Positions 1 to 9,600 of a stretch of DNA of 64,000 nucleotides are shown here, one piece after another (position 1 is the first letter of the stretch; each line of letters opens with the position of its first letter). The notes under the pieces are model-generated. The model saw nothing but the letters and a program-made list of their open reading frames with translations. It was not told the origin of the DNA and did no database searches. The translations under genes were made by a program, and so were the position numbers. Source of the stretch: an uncultured Clostridia bacterium (GTDB taxonomy: Bacteria; Bacillota; Clostridia; Oscillospirales; Acutalibacteraceae). The stretch spans positions 12,251-76,250 of the forward strand of contig CALEII010000046.1 of NCBI GenBank assembly GCA_937876205.1, in the 5' to 3' direction.

Positions 1-2
1 AG

Positions 3-797
3 TATTATGGCAAGGTGCTGACAAAAGAGGGGCACGATTCATTCTGGGCACCGAGTGTTATTGAGCTTGACGGTAAATTCTATATGTATAATTCAATTGA
101 GATTTATGATGACGAGCCTGATAAGGGTGGTCACAGAGGCGCAATGCACGTAAGTGTTGCAGACAATCCTCTGGGGCCCTTTGAAAATCCCACAAGAATT
201 CTGCATCCTTTCTCAATTGACTCTCATATTGTGCAGAATGAGGCAGGTCTTTTCCTTTTCTATTCTGCAAATAAGTTTGAGGGTGAGAGAATCGGCACCT
301 GTATTTATGTTGACAGAATGCTTGACCCGTTTACCCCTGAGGGCAAGCCTGTGCTTGTTGTTGAGCCCACAATTGATGAAGATATCTATATGAAAGACAG
401 ATATAAAAAAGGTCAGCACTGGCACACAATCGAAGGTGCCTGTTACTTTAAAGAGGGTGACTGGCATTATCTGATGTATTCGGGCAACTGCTTCACGACA
501 CCCACATACTATATAGGCTACGCAAGAGCTAAAACAGATGAAACTGACCTTACAAAAATCAAATTCGAAAAATATCCCGACGAAAATACATATCATCCCG
601 TTCTGAAGGCAAATGAGTTTGAAGAGGGTACGGGACATCACTCAATGATTAAGGAAGACGGTCAGTGGTATGCTGTTTATCACGCCAGAGATTACGGCGA
701 TTCACTCAATGCCTTTGATGCCAGAAATGCACGAATCTGTAAGCTGAATGTTGAAGACGGCATCATCACGGCAGAAAGATATGAAAAACATATATAA
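3..797 (+). CDS. Glycoside hydrolase family 43 (5' end missing)
   Basis: The frame is open from the first bases of the window, so only the C-terminal part of the protein is present. The five-bladed beta-propeller fold of GH43 is suggested by FWAPSVIELDGKFYMY, a typical blade motif. IEGA (Glu codon at 432) would carry the general acid, and GTGHHSM is the late histidine motif of the family. The catalytic base near the N-terminus is outside the window. Family members cleave arabinose or xylose side chains or xylo-/arabino-oligosaccharides. The nearby GH51 enzyme fits an arabinoxylan or arabinan role, but substrate is inferred only. No signal peptide can be judged. Confidence 0.85.
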   Translation, partial: YYGKVLTKEGHDSFWAPSVIELDGKFYMYNSIEIYDDEPDKGGHRGAMHVSVADNPLGPFENPTRILHPFSIDSHIVQNEAGLFLFYSANKFEGERIGTCIYVDRMLDPFTPEGKPVLVVEPTIDEDIYMKDRYKKGQHWHTIEGACYFKEGDWHYLMYSGNCFTTPTYYIGYARAKTDETDLTKIKFEKYPDENTYHPVLKANEFEEGTGHHSMIKEDGQWYAVYHARDYGDSLNAFDARNARICKLNVEDGIITAERYEKHI

Positions 798-868
798 ATC
801 AGAACTTGTCGAGATATCATTCAGCCCGATAAATTATTGTTTGAATATAAAAATAAGGAGAATATATT

Positions 869-1210
869 ATGCCTTTCATCGATTCAAAAATTTCAGTTAA
901 AGTAACAGAAGAAAAGAAAGAAATTATCAAAGCAGAGTTCGGAAAACTGATGTCTGTTCTGGGGAAGTCCGAAACATATCTTATGGTCGGCATTGAAGAC
1001 AATTATTCACTCTGGATGGGTGGAAAGAAGCTTGAAAAGGGAGCTTATGTTTCTGTAAGTCTTCTCGGCAATGCTCCGTCATCAGCTTATGAAAAGCTTA
1101 CAGAGGCTATTTGCAATCTTTTTGAAAAAGAACTCGGAATAAACGGTTCTGCTGTGTATGTGACATATCATCCCGTTACCGACTGGGGCTGGAACGGTGC
1201 AAATTTCTGA
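869..1210 (+). CDS. MIF-like tautomerase superfamily protein
   Basis: A 113-residue protein of the macrophage migration inhibitory factor family, which tautomerises phenylpyruvate-like substrates with an N-terminal proline. The start reads MPFI, giving the required proline after methionine removal. Lys33 in GKSETYLMVGIED matches the active-site lysine region, and the C-terminus WNGANF is typical of MIF homologues. AAGGAG lies 8 bases before the ATG, so the start is secure. It is a single gene between GH43 and a small peptide gene. The bacterial substrate is unknown. Confidence 0.88.
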   Translation: MPFIDSKISVKVTEEKKEIIKAEFGKLMSVLGKSETYLMVGIEDNYSLWMGGKKLEKGAYVSVSLLGNAPSSAYEKLTEAICNLFEKELGINGSAVYVTYHPVTDWGWNGANF

Positions 1211-1328
1211 TTGTTTACAGATTTTTAATATTTTTTCATAAAAAGAACATACGGTTATAACAATTATGTGTTTTAATATTTATGCAATAAGTATGAACTT
1301 ATTAATTTAGTGAAAGGATTGTGTCATA

Positions 1329-1433
1329 ATGGAAAACATCATCAAGTACGTTAAGGCTCTCATCAAGTTCGTAAAGGACATCCTTGCAGCTCTTGGTATG
1401 GAAGCTGATTTCTCTCTTCCTTTCGGTCTGTAA
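1329..1433 (+). CDS. Tiny amphipathic helical peptide (34 aa)
   Basis: A 34-residue ORF that starts MENIIKYVKALIKFVK, with AAAGGA about 11 bases upstream and a strong terminator just after its stop. Lysines recur every 3-4 residues between Ile/Val/Leu/Phe, giving an amphipathic helix of about 22 residues, followed by a short tail ending PFGL. It has no secretion signal and no bacteriocin-type maturation genes nearby. It closely resembles the 37-residue peptide at 22286-22399 in length, start and helix pattern (ME-[NK]-I, K-x-LI, K-x-[IL]-L-x-x-LG). Function is unknown; a membrane-active or surface-associated peptide is an inference. The dedicated ribosome site and terminator support a real gene. 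Confidence 0.65.
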   Translation: MENIIKYVKALIKFVKDILAALGMEADFSLPFGL

Positions 1434-1450
1434 TTTAAAGTAAGGATCAG

Positions 1451-1480
1451 ACAGGTATCTTCGGATACCTGTTTTTTCTT
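1451..1480 (+). terminator. Intrinsic terminator after the small peptide gene
   Basis: A perfect 9-bp stem, ACAGGTATC/GATACCTGT, with a stable TTCG loop, followed by a T tract. It ends the transcript of the 34-residue peptide. Confidence 0.9.
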
Positions 1481-1505
1481 TGCTTTTTTTGAATTACGGT
1501 GTATA

Positions 1506-2393
1506 ATGGATACGGTGATGAAAATGGAACTGTGTAACAGCTGTCCGAGAAAATGCAATATCGACAGAAGCATATCAAAGGGTGTCTGCGGTGTAAGTGA
1601 TAGAATAAGAATAGCCCGTGCTGCACCTCATTTCTGGGAGGAGCCGTGCATAAGCGGCACAAATGGCTCGGGAACAGTGTTTTTTTCGGGCTGTAGTATG
1701 AAATGTGTATATTGTCAGAATTATGAGATAAGCTCAGGTTGTTACGGTGAAGATATAACAACGGACAGACTCAGGGAAATATATGATGAGCTGATTTTGT
1801 CGGGTGTTCACAATATAAACCTTGTGACACCGTCGCATTATGTGAAGCAGATACTGCCGTCTCTCAGTGAGCCTCTTCGGGTCCCGGTGGTGTATAATTC
1901 AAGCGGATATGATTCGGTGGATACGCTCAGACTTCTTGAAAATAAGGTGCAGATATATCTGCCCGATATGAAATATACGGATTCTTCTCTCGCAAAAAAG
2001 TATTCACTTGCACCCGATTATCCCGAAACGGCAAAAAATGCAATCAGAGAGATGTTCCGTCAGACAGGGGAGTACATTTTTGACGGTGACGGAATAATGC
2101 AGAAAGGTGTTGTCATAAGACACCTTATGCTTCCGGGTGAAACAGAAAACACTCTTGATGTGATTGACTGGGTGTCATCTGAATTCGGAGATAAAGTCGT
2201 TTTCAGCCTGATGAGTCAGTTTACACCAAATGAAAGCTGTGATATTCCTCAGCTTCAGAAACGAATTTCAGAGGAAGAATATAACAGAGCAGTTGACTAT
2301 ATTTATCTTTGCGGAATGGAAAATGTGTATGTTCAGGATTTTTCATCAGCAGAAAAGGATTTCACTCCGCCCTTTGACCTGACAGGTGTATAA
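1506..2393 (+). CDS. PflX-like radical SAM protein
   Basis: A 295-residue radical SAM protein of the PflA-related group (COG1313, often called PflX). The SAM-cluster motif CSMKCVYC places cysteines at about 63, 67 and 70. An N-terminal set, CNSCPRKCNIDR plus a cysteine near residue 28, is also typical of this group and could hold a further metal site. No pyruvate formate-lyase or other glycyl radical enzyme is adjacent, so its partner is unknown. The start is uncertain: ATG codons at residues 1, 5 and 7 are all weakly supported by ribosome-site sequence. It lies just after the preceding terminator. Confidence 0.85.
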   Translation: MDTVMKMELCNSCPRKCNIDRSISKGVCGVSDRIRIARAAPHFWEEPCISGTNGSGTVFFSGCSMKCVYCQNYEISSGCYGEDITTDRLREIYDELILSGVHNINLVTPSHYVKQILPSLSEPLRVPVVYNSSGYDSVDTLRLLENKVQIYLPDMKYTDSSLAKKYSLAPDYPETAKNAIREMFRQTGEYIFDGDGIMQKGVVIRHLMLPGETENTLDVIDWVSSEFGDKVVFSLMSQFTPNESCDIPQLQKRISEEEYNRAVDYIYLCGMENVYVQDFSSAEKDFTPPFDLTGV

Positions 2394-2395
2394 TG

Positions 2396-2424
2396 TTGAC
2401 AAAGAAAAATAATTACTGTATTAT
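2396..2424 (+). promoter_or_regulatory. Promoter of the GH51 gene
   Basis: TTGACA and TATTAT separated by 17 bases, about 30 bases before the GH51 start codon. It overlaps the end of the preceding gene. Confidence 0.7.
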
Positions 2425-2452
2425 TATAATATAAAAATATGGAGGCAGGTTT

Positions 2453-5179
2453 ATGCGTTATTCAATCTATCTTATTGTGCGAAAAATAATAGCTTGGTTT
2501 ATGAGTGTTTTTATGTCGCTTGGTCTTGCCGGCGGCACAGCTCAGGAGCCTGAGATTCAGCGAGGCGAAGAAAACACCATAACCGCTTATGATAAAACAA
2601 ATGCGGACTACACTCTTTCAATAGATGCTGATAATGATGTCCACGAAATAAGCGAGCTGCTTTACGGCATATTCTTTGAAGATATCAACTTCGCAGCTGA
2701 CGGCGGCCTTTACGGCGAAAAGGTAATCAACCGTTCATTTGAATACGGTGAGCTCGCAGCAGATGACGAGCTTCACGGCTGGAGTCAGGTGGGTACAGCT
2801 GATGTTAAAGTCACTGTCGGTGATGCAGAAAACGGACTCAATGTCAACAACACAAATTATCTTGTAATCAATAATACATCAGATGCCCTTGCCGGTGTTC
2901 AGAACAGAGGCTTCCTTGACGGAATGGCAATTGAAAATGGTGTTACATATGATTTCTCTGTTTATGCGAAGTCTCCTGACGGTTATAACGGAGATATCAC
3001 CGTCAGACTTGTTGCAGGTGATGCTGTTGCGGCAGAAACAACAGTTTCAGGGGTTACATCAGAGTGGCAGAAGCTCACCGCAACACTCACTTCTTCAGTT
3101 ACGGCAAACAGCAATGTTTATCTTCAGGTGCTTGTTGCAAAGGGAAATGTTTGTCTTGATATGGTTTCACTTTTCCCGCCAACATATAAGAATCACGGTA
3201 TGAGGACAGACCTTGCTGAGAAGCTTGCTGCTCTTGAGCCTGCTTTTCTCCGTTTCCCCGGCGGATGTGTCATTGAGGGCTATGACGAAGAAACAGCATA
3301 TAACTGGAAGGATTCAATAGGTGTCGGTCCCGACGGTCTTCCCCTTGAATTTAACGGCACTTACGGTGACGTTGCTGCCCGTTCATACGGTATAAATCTG
3401 TGGACAAATCTTTCAATGACTGAAGACCCTCTGCCTTGTTATATGAGCTACGGTCTTGGCTTCTATGAATATTTTGTTCTTGCAGAGGACATCGGCGCAA
3501 TCGGTGTGCCTGTTCTAAACTGCGGTCTTTTCTGTCAGATGAGAGGCAAAGGCCCCGTTGAGATGTACACTCCCGAATTTGAACAGTATCTTCAGGATAT
3601 GGTTGACCTTGTTGAATTCTGCCGTGGTGATGAAAACTCAACATGGGGCAAAGTCAGAGCATCTCTCGGTCATCCTGAGCCCTTTGAGCTTAAGTATATC
3701 TGTATCGGTAACGAAAACGAAGGTGAGGTCTACTTTGAAAGATACGAAGCCTTCCTTGAAAGATTCAACGAAGAAAAGGCAAAAAATCCCGAGCTTTACG
3801 ACGGTCTTGAGCTTATATATTCATCAGGTGCAAACGAAGGCACAACAAGTATGAACTATGTTGCATCTTATGAGAATGCTTATGATTACATCAAAGAAAA
3901 CAATATGTCAATTGATGAATTTGCAGGTGCAACCGACCATCACTACTACAGAGATCCCTCCTGGTTCCTTGCACACGCAGATTACTATGACGAAGACAAT
4001 TATTCCCGTGATGCAGAGCATATGCTTGACACATATTACGGCGGAGGAATCAAGGTTTTCCTCGGTGAATACGCATCCTGGTCAAATACACTCAGGTCTG
4101 CCCTTGCAGAGGCTGCTTATATGACAGGTCTTGAGCGTAACGGTGATATTGTTGAAATGGCTGCTTATGCTCCTCTTTTCGGCAATCTTACTGCAACTCA
4201 CTGGGCTCCCGACCTTATATGGTTCAACAACAGCACTTCAACAGCTTCAATCAACTACTATATGCAGAAGCTTTTCTCAACAAATGCAGGTACAACTCTC
4301 CTTGGTACAGAATTTGACGGCGCACAGATTCCTTATGAGGACCTTAAGGGTGCTGTCGGTCTCGGAACATGGTGGACAGCCGCTGAGTTTGATAATGTAA
4401 AAATCACAGACAACGCAACAGGTGAGGAGCTCGGCAGTGATGATTTCAGTGTTCCCAACTTCTGGTGGAACTGGTACCACAAAACTGAGGGTGAATGGAA
4501 AATTTCTGACGGTAAGGCTGTTCAGTCCGTTTGCGATCACGCATACAATGAGCTTGGCACATCTGCATACTTCGGTGAAACAGAATGGGCAAACTACACA
4601 TATACATTTGAAGCAACAAAGACTGACGGCGGAGAGGGCTTCTATATTCCTTTCCTTATTGAAGATGAAAACAACTGCTTCTATTGGAATATCGGTGGCT
4701 GGGGCAACACAAAATCTGCACTCCAGAGAGCACAGAACGGCACAAAGACAGACGCTATCCCCGGCACTGTAACAGATTTCACAGTTGAAACAGGAAAGAC
4801 ATATCAGATAAAGCTTGTCGTTGACGGCACTGTTATCAGAGGCTATATTGACGGTGAAATGCAGTTTGAATATGAAACCGCAACAAAGGCAAACGCCGAG
4901 GCTTATCAGGTTGTTTCAACCGATGAAAGCGGAGATATCATCATCAAGCTTGTCAACGTCACAGGCTCAGACAGAACATTTGCAATTGACATTTCAGGTG
5001 CAGATGTTGATGCAAAGGCAACTGTTTATCAGGTTGCAGGCGACAGCCTCGACAATGATAATATTCTCGGTGCCCAAGAGGCTTGCACACTGAAAGAATT
5101 CATCGTTGACGGTGTTTCAGACAGCTTCAATTACACAGTACCACAGTACTCGGCAACGGTTATAAGAATTGCTGAATAA
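2453..5179 (+). CDS. GH51 alpha-L-arabinofuranosidase, multidomain
   Basis: A 908-residue GH51-type enzyme that removes terminal alpha-L-arabinofuranosyl groups from arabinoxylan or arabinan. LLYGIFFEDINFAADGG marks the start of the catalytic region. Residues about 130-240 look like a CBM4/9-type carbohydrate-binding insert. The acid/base candidate is Glu421 (IGNENEGE) and the nucleophile candidate Glu539 (FLGEYAS). A second beta-sandwich of the LamG or DUF1080 kind, about residues 640-800, is inserted before the C-terminal all-beta domain. The N-terminus, RKIIAWFMSVFMSLGL, is hydrophobic and amphipathic rather than a standard signal peptide with a clear cleavage site. GGAGG precedes the ATG. 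No dockerin or sortase signal is seen. Confidence 0.9.
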   Translation: MRYSIYLIVRKIIAWFMSVFMSLGLAGGTAQEPEIQRGEENTITAYDKTNADYTLSIDADNDVHEISELLYGIFFEDINFAADGGLYGEKVINRSFEYGELAADDELHGWSQVGTADVKVTVGDAENGLNVNNTNYLVINNTSDALAGVQNRGFLDGMAIENGVTYDFSVYAKSPDGYNGDITVRLVAGDAVAAETTVSGVTSEWQKLTATLTSSVTANSNVYLQVLVAKGNVCLDMVSLFPPTYKNHGMRTDLAEKLAALEPAFLRFPGGCVIEGYDEETAYNWKDSIGVGPDGLPLEFNGTYGDVAARSYGINLWTNLSMTEDPLPCYMSYGLGFYEYFVLAEDIGAIGVPVLNCGLFCQMRGKGPVEMYTPEFEQYLQDMVDLVEFCRGDENSTWGKVRASLGHPEPFELKYICIGNENEGEVYFERYEAFLERFNEEKAKNPELYDGLELIYSSGANEGTTSMNYVASYENAYDYIKENNMSIDEFAGATDHHYYRDPSWFLAHADYYDEDNYSRDAEHMLDTYYGGGIKVFLGEYASWSNTLRSALAEAAYMTGLERNGDIVEMAAYAPLFGNLTATHWAPDLIWFNNSTSTASINYYMQKLFSTNAGTTLLGTEFDGAQIPYEDLKGAVGLGTWWTAAEFDNVKITDNATGEELGSDDFSVPNFWWNWYHKTEGEWKISDGKAVQSVCDHAYNELGTSAYFGETEWANYTYTFEATKTDGGEGFYIPFLIEDENNCFYWNIGGWGNTKSALQRAQNGTKTDAIPGTVTDFTVETGKTYQIKLVVDGTVIRGYIDGEMQFEYETATKANAEAYQVVSTDESGDIIIKLVNVTGSDRTFAIDISGADVDAKATVYQVAGDSLDNDNILGAQEACTLKEFIVDGVSDSFNYTVPQYSATVIRIAE

Positions 5180-5203
5180 AAAGATTTGTCCTGAAGGACA
5201 GAA

Positions 5204-5236
5204 AAAAAGATGCACGGTTTTTTCGTGCATCTTTTT
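5204..5236. terminator. Bidirectional terminator between convergent genes
   Basis: An 11-bp stem, AAAGATGCACG/CGTGCATCTTT, with A-rich and T-rich flanks, between GH51 and the convergent phosphoesterase. A smaller TGTCC/GGACA hairpin lies just upstream. Confidence 0.88.
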
Positions 5237-5309
5237 CATTGTCTTATACCGGGTCGTAAGACAATATAATTCGCTTTCAGTAAATACAACGCCTTAACGG
5301 GAATTATTT

Positions 5310-6623
5310 TTAACCGACTGTTATTTTATTATTCAGCGTGCCGCCCTGCAGTGCATAGGGGCTGTAGGAAGTGACCTTTACGGTATAGCTTCCGTTTTCG
5401 AGTTTGCCGAGATTGACTGTCACGTCATCATCAGTGGCTCTTACATATTCTGAAATAACTGTTTTTTCATAAACTGTCTTGTTGTTTTCATTTCTGACAG
5501 TTATTTTGTAATTCTCAGCCTCGTAATAGCCCTCGGCTTCGGGGAAGGTAATCACAGTGTCACCGTTTTCATCAACATATGAAGTAACTGCAGCGTTTTC
5601 TGGGAATTTGGGTGCAGTGTCAAGTGCCTGCTGATTATGCCAGTTATATGTTCTCTTTGTTTTGTCAGAGAGATTTGTGAAATAGTAGTCGATATTGTCA
5701 AAGAACATTCTGTTCTCAATATCATAAAGCTTCATACTGACATTGCCGTTTGCATCACATTCCACAAGCCAGGCGCCGCCTGATTTCCCGGGGGCATCCT
5801 GATCGCCCTCAATATAATTGAGATTTCCCATAAATGCTGAAAGTGAACCTGTACCCACAGCTGTGAATTCACCCTGCCATACACTTCTGGGGTCATTTGA
5901 CGCATAGTGTGAATGACCGGAGAAGCTGATAACCTGAGGATATCTGCTCAGAACTGTTCTTGTGGAGAAATCACCCCAGTTAACACTGCCGTAAACGGTG
6001 AAAGCAGGATGAGGATGCTGTATAACAAAAACAGGCTTAGTGGGGTCTTCGGCTGTTGCATTGCGCAGTCTTTCATCAAGCCACTGCATTTTTCCTGAGA
6101 AGGTCTTGCCGTTATCGTCATATGAAACACATATGAAATGATAGCCGTTGATGACTACATCTCTGTCAACATCTTCGTGGACAAACTTTTTGTATACATC
6201 ATATCCCACGGTGGCATCAACATCACGGTAAGCAATAAATTCGTGATTACCCAGAACGGTAAGCAGCTGAGTACCTTCTTTGATGTTTTCGGCAACAATT
6301 TTGTTGTAAACCTGATATTCTTTTTCTTCACCTGCACCTGTGAAATCACCTGCCACAACTACGGCATCAAGATTTTTGTAGCCGCAATTCTCTGAATGTG
6401 CGTACATATCACCGAACAGATTACCGAATCTGACTGCGGCTTCCTGTGTTTCGTCGCCGTCAAGATGAATGTCTGAGCAGACAACAAAACGCAGAACGGG
6501 CGTGAAATCATCGGGTGTTTTAATTTCTGTTGTCTGGGGATTTTTTGTTCCCGTTAATAAGAAAATAAAACCGAAAACTGATGTGAGTACTTTGGCAACA
6601 AGCTGTGCAAAAAAGTTTGACAT
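5310..6623 (-). CDS. Calcineurin-like metallophosphoesterase, membrane-associated or exported
   Basis: A 437-residue two-metal phosphoesterase. All family motifs are present: SDIHLDG, VVAGDFTG, LGNHE, the histidine in IQHPHP, and GHSHY. The C-terminal 100 residues look like a beta-sandwich of the Fn3 kind. The first 25 residues (MSNFFAQLVAKVLTSVFGF...) form a hydrophobic, aromatic segment with one lysine and no early positive cluster, followed by a Thr/Pro linker. That suggests an anchor or atypical export signal, comparable to the GH51 N-terminus. The gene follows mfd by 2 bases. Substrate is not identifiable; cyclic nucleotides, nucleotides and phosphodiesters are all possible. Confidence 0.85.
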   Translation of the reverse strand: MSNFFAQLVAKVLTSVFGFIFLLTGTKNPQTTEIKTPDDFTPVLRFVVCSDIHLDGDETQEAAVRFGNLFGDMYAHSENCGYKNLDAVVVAGDFTGAGEEKEYQVYNKIVAENIKEGTQLLTVLGNHEFIAYRDVDATVGYDVYKKFVHEDVDRDVVINGYHFICVSYDDNGKTFSGKMQWLDERLRNATAEDPTKPVFVIQHPHPAFTVYGSVNWGDFSTRTVLSRYPQVISFSGHSHYASNDPRSVWQGEFTAVGTGSLSAFMGNLNYIEGDQDAPGKSGGAWLVECDANGNVSMKLYDIENRMFFDNIDYYFTNLSDKTKRTYNWHNQQALDTAPKFPENAAVTSYVDENGDTVITFPEAEGYYEAENYKITVRNENNKTVYEKTVISEYVRATDDDVTVNLGKLENGSYTVKVTSYSPYALQGGTLNNKITVG

Positions 6624-6625
6624 AA

Positions 6626-9600
6626 TTATACATTCTCCTTATCAAGTAATTTCATAATGAGTCTTAATGTGTCAAGAGGTTTTTCACCCTTGACTGTTTT
6701 TATTGCTATATACGGTTTTGCTGTTGAAGAAACCGAGAGCCTGCCTCTGAAAGGCTTTGATAAAACTGCAATCTGGTTTGCATTTATATCGTTTGAATAA
6801 AGCAATAATGCGCCGTGTATCTGCTTTATTTCATAGATTCTGTGCTTGATTGCAGAGTTTCTGATAAGTGCAACGGTAACAAGTCCGTTTACACTATTGG
6901 GTACATCGCCGTAACGGTCAATAAGCTCGTCAAGTACATCTTCTGCATCTGCTTCACTTCTGATTGATGCAATTTTTCTGTAGACAGAAAGCCTCTGAGG
7001 AACTGAGTCAATGTAATTTTCCGGAATGTGTGCATCAAGACTCAGGTCAACAAGACATTCTTTCTCAGGCTCGGGAGCTGAGTTTGTCTGCTCCTCATTT
7101 ACAGCCTCTGAGAGCATCTGCAGATACATATCATAGCCTACAGCTTCAAGGTGGCCGTGCTGTTTTGCGCCCAGAATACTGCCGGCGCCTCTGATTTCAA
7201 GGTCCTTCATTGCGATTTTGAAGCCTGAGCCGAATTCGGTGTATTCACGGATTGCGGAAAGCCTTCTCTGAGCAATTTCAGACAGCTCTTTGCCCTCTCT
7301 GAAAGTGAGATAGGCAAAGCCTCTTCGTGAGGATCTGCCGACTCTGCCTCGTATCTGATGAAGCTGAGCGAGTCCCAGTCTGTCTGCATTTTCTATGATA
7401 AGTGTGTTGACATTCGGCACATCAACGCCCGTTTCAATTATAGTCGTGCAGACAAGAATCTGTATTTCTCCGTCAAGGAGCTGCCTCCAGACCTCACTGA
7501 GCTCATTTTCTGCCATCTGCCCGTGAGCTACGGCAATATTTGCGTCAGGTAAGAATTCTCTGATTTCGGCTGCCTTTTCTTCAATTTTTTCTATACTGTT
7601 GAACAGGTAATAAATCTGACCGCCTCTGCGAAGCTCTTTGTCCATAGCCTCGGCAAGAATTGCCATATCGTGCTCTGTAACATATGTCTGTATGGGTGAA
7701 CGGTCAAGCGGAGCTTCTTCAATAACAGACATATCTCTGATGCCTGTCATAGCCATATTGAGAGTGCGTGGAATGGGTGTTGCCGAAAGAGTCAGAACAT
7801 CTATTGACGGGAATGCAGCTTTGATTTTTTCTTTCTGTGCAACGCCGAAACGCTGTTCTTCGTCTATTATGATAAGACCGGGATCACGGAATTTTACGCT
7901 TTTTGCAATAATGCTGTGAGTACCGACGATAATATCGATAAATCCTTTCTCAAGCTCCTGCTTTATCTGTTTCTGCTGTTTTGCAGTTCTGAAGCGTGAG
8001 AGCATCTCAACTTTTACAGGGAAGCCCTCAAAGCGTCTGAGAATTGTTCTGTAGTGCTGAAGTGCAAGAATTGTGGTGGGCACAAGAATTATACACTGCT
8101 TGCCGTCTGCCACGCATTTGAATGCAGCTCTCAGGGCAACCTCTGTTTTGCCGAAGCCGACATCACCGCAGAGCAATCTGTCCATCGGGCAGGATTTTTC
8201 CATATCCCTCTTTATTTCGTATATACATCTGAGCTGATCGTCTGTTTCGTCAAATTCAAATCGGCGTTCAAAATCACTCTGCATATCTATATCGGGTGAG
8301 AACGGATAGCCTTTGGTGTTGTGCCTTTTGGCGTAAAGCTCAAGCAGCTCCTTTGCCATATCCTTGACAGCTGTTTTGACTCTTGATTTAGTCTTTTTCC
8401 AGTCGTCTGAGCCGAGCTTGTTGATTTTTACACCCTTGCCTGTTTCATCGTGCGGGCCTATGTATTTTGAAACAAGGTCAAGCTGTGTGACCGGCACATA
8501 AAGTACGCCTGCGCCCTTGTATTTTATTTTTATGTAATCCTTGTGTACACCGGATACTTCCATATCCACAATGCCGTCAAAGATACCGATGCCGTGTGTG
8601 GAGTGTACAACATAATCACCCTTGTGAAGCTCTTCTATCGAGTGAAGACCGCTGCTGATGTCGTGGAATTTCTTTTTGCCTGAAAATCTCTTTTTGCCTT
8701 CTGCTCTGTATCTGCCGTAGGTTATGATTCTCAGCTTGTCGGCAGGGTAGTCAATGCCGAAGCTCAGAGCACCGCTTACGACGTTTATCTGGCCTGAGAT
8801 GAAGTCAATGTTTGAAGAAGAAAAATAATTTGCGGGCACTCCGTCGTCGTTAAGGTCCTGACAGAGACTTTTTGCTGTTTTTTCGGTACCTGCAAGCACC
8901 ACTGCAGTGTATCCTCTTGCAACATCGGGACGCAGGTCATCCTCAAGTACCGTGAGAGAGCCCTCCCAGGGGGACGACTGGCGCACATTCATTGTGACAA
9001 GCTCTTTTACAGGGGTGTCAAATGTGCCTCGGGCAAAGTTGTCAAGATATATTACGCCTGCCTTTTCGTAATATGAAACAATATCGTTCCATCTGATTGA
9101 AAATGTGTCAAGCCCTTTGCAAAGAACACCGTCTTCAAACATCATTTTTATGTCTTCATTCAGAAGCTTTGTTGCAGAGGCTGCCCGTTCTTTTATGTTG
9201 TGTGAATCAGCAGCAAAGAGCAGATAATCACCGCAGTAATCAAAAATTGTTTCACATTTTTCATAAGCGAGATTGAGATATTTATCAGTTGAGCCCAGAC
9301 GGATATGTGCGTGGATTTTTTCTGCATCAGAGTAAAGATTCTCTCTGACTTTGTCGTATTTCTTACCCTTGAGAGAATGTGCAAGAGCTTCTATTCTGCC
9401 GGCAAAGGTTGCATCATCGTCAAAAACGATTTCTGTCGCAGGCATAATTCTGACTGCGTCAGCAGGGTCTGTTCTTCTCTGAGTAAGAATGTCAAAATGT
9501 GCCATAGAATCTATGGTGTCACCCCAGAATTCAACTCTTATGGGTGAAGCTGCGTCGGGCGGGAAGAAGTCAAGAATTGCACCTCTGTGTGAGAACTGAC

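Noticed and set aside
213..641. Minus-strand ORF opposite GH43
   Set aside because: Shadow of a clear GH43 frame, no ribosome site and no recognisable protein pattern. Many similar antisense frames were dropped for the same reason.
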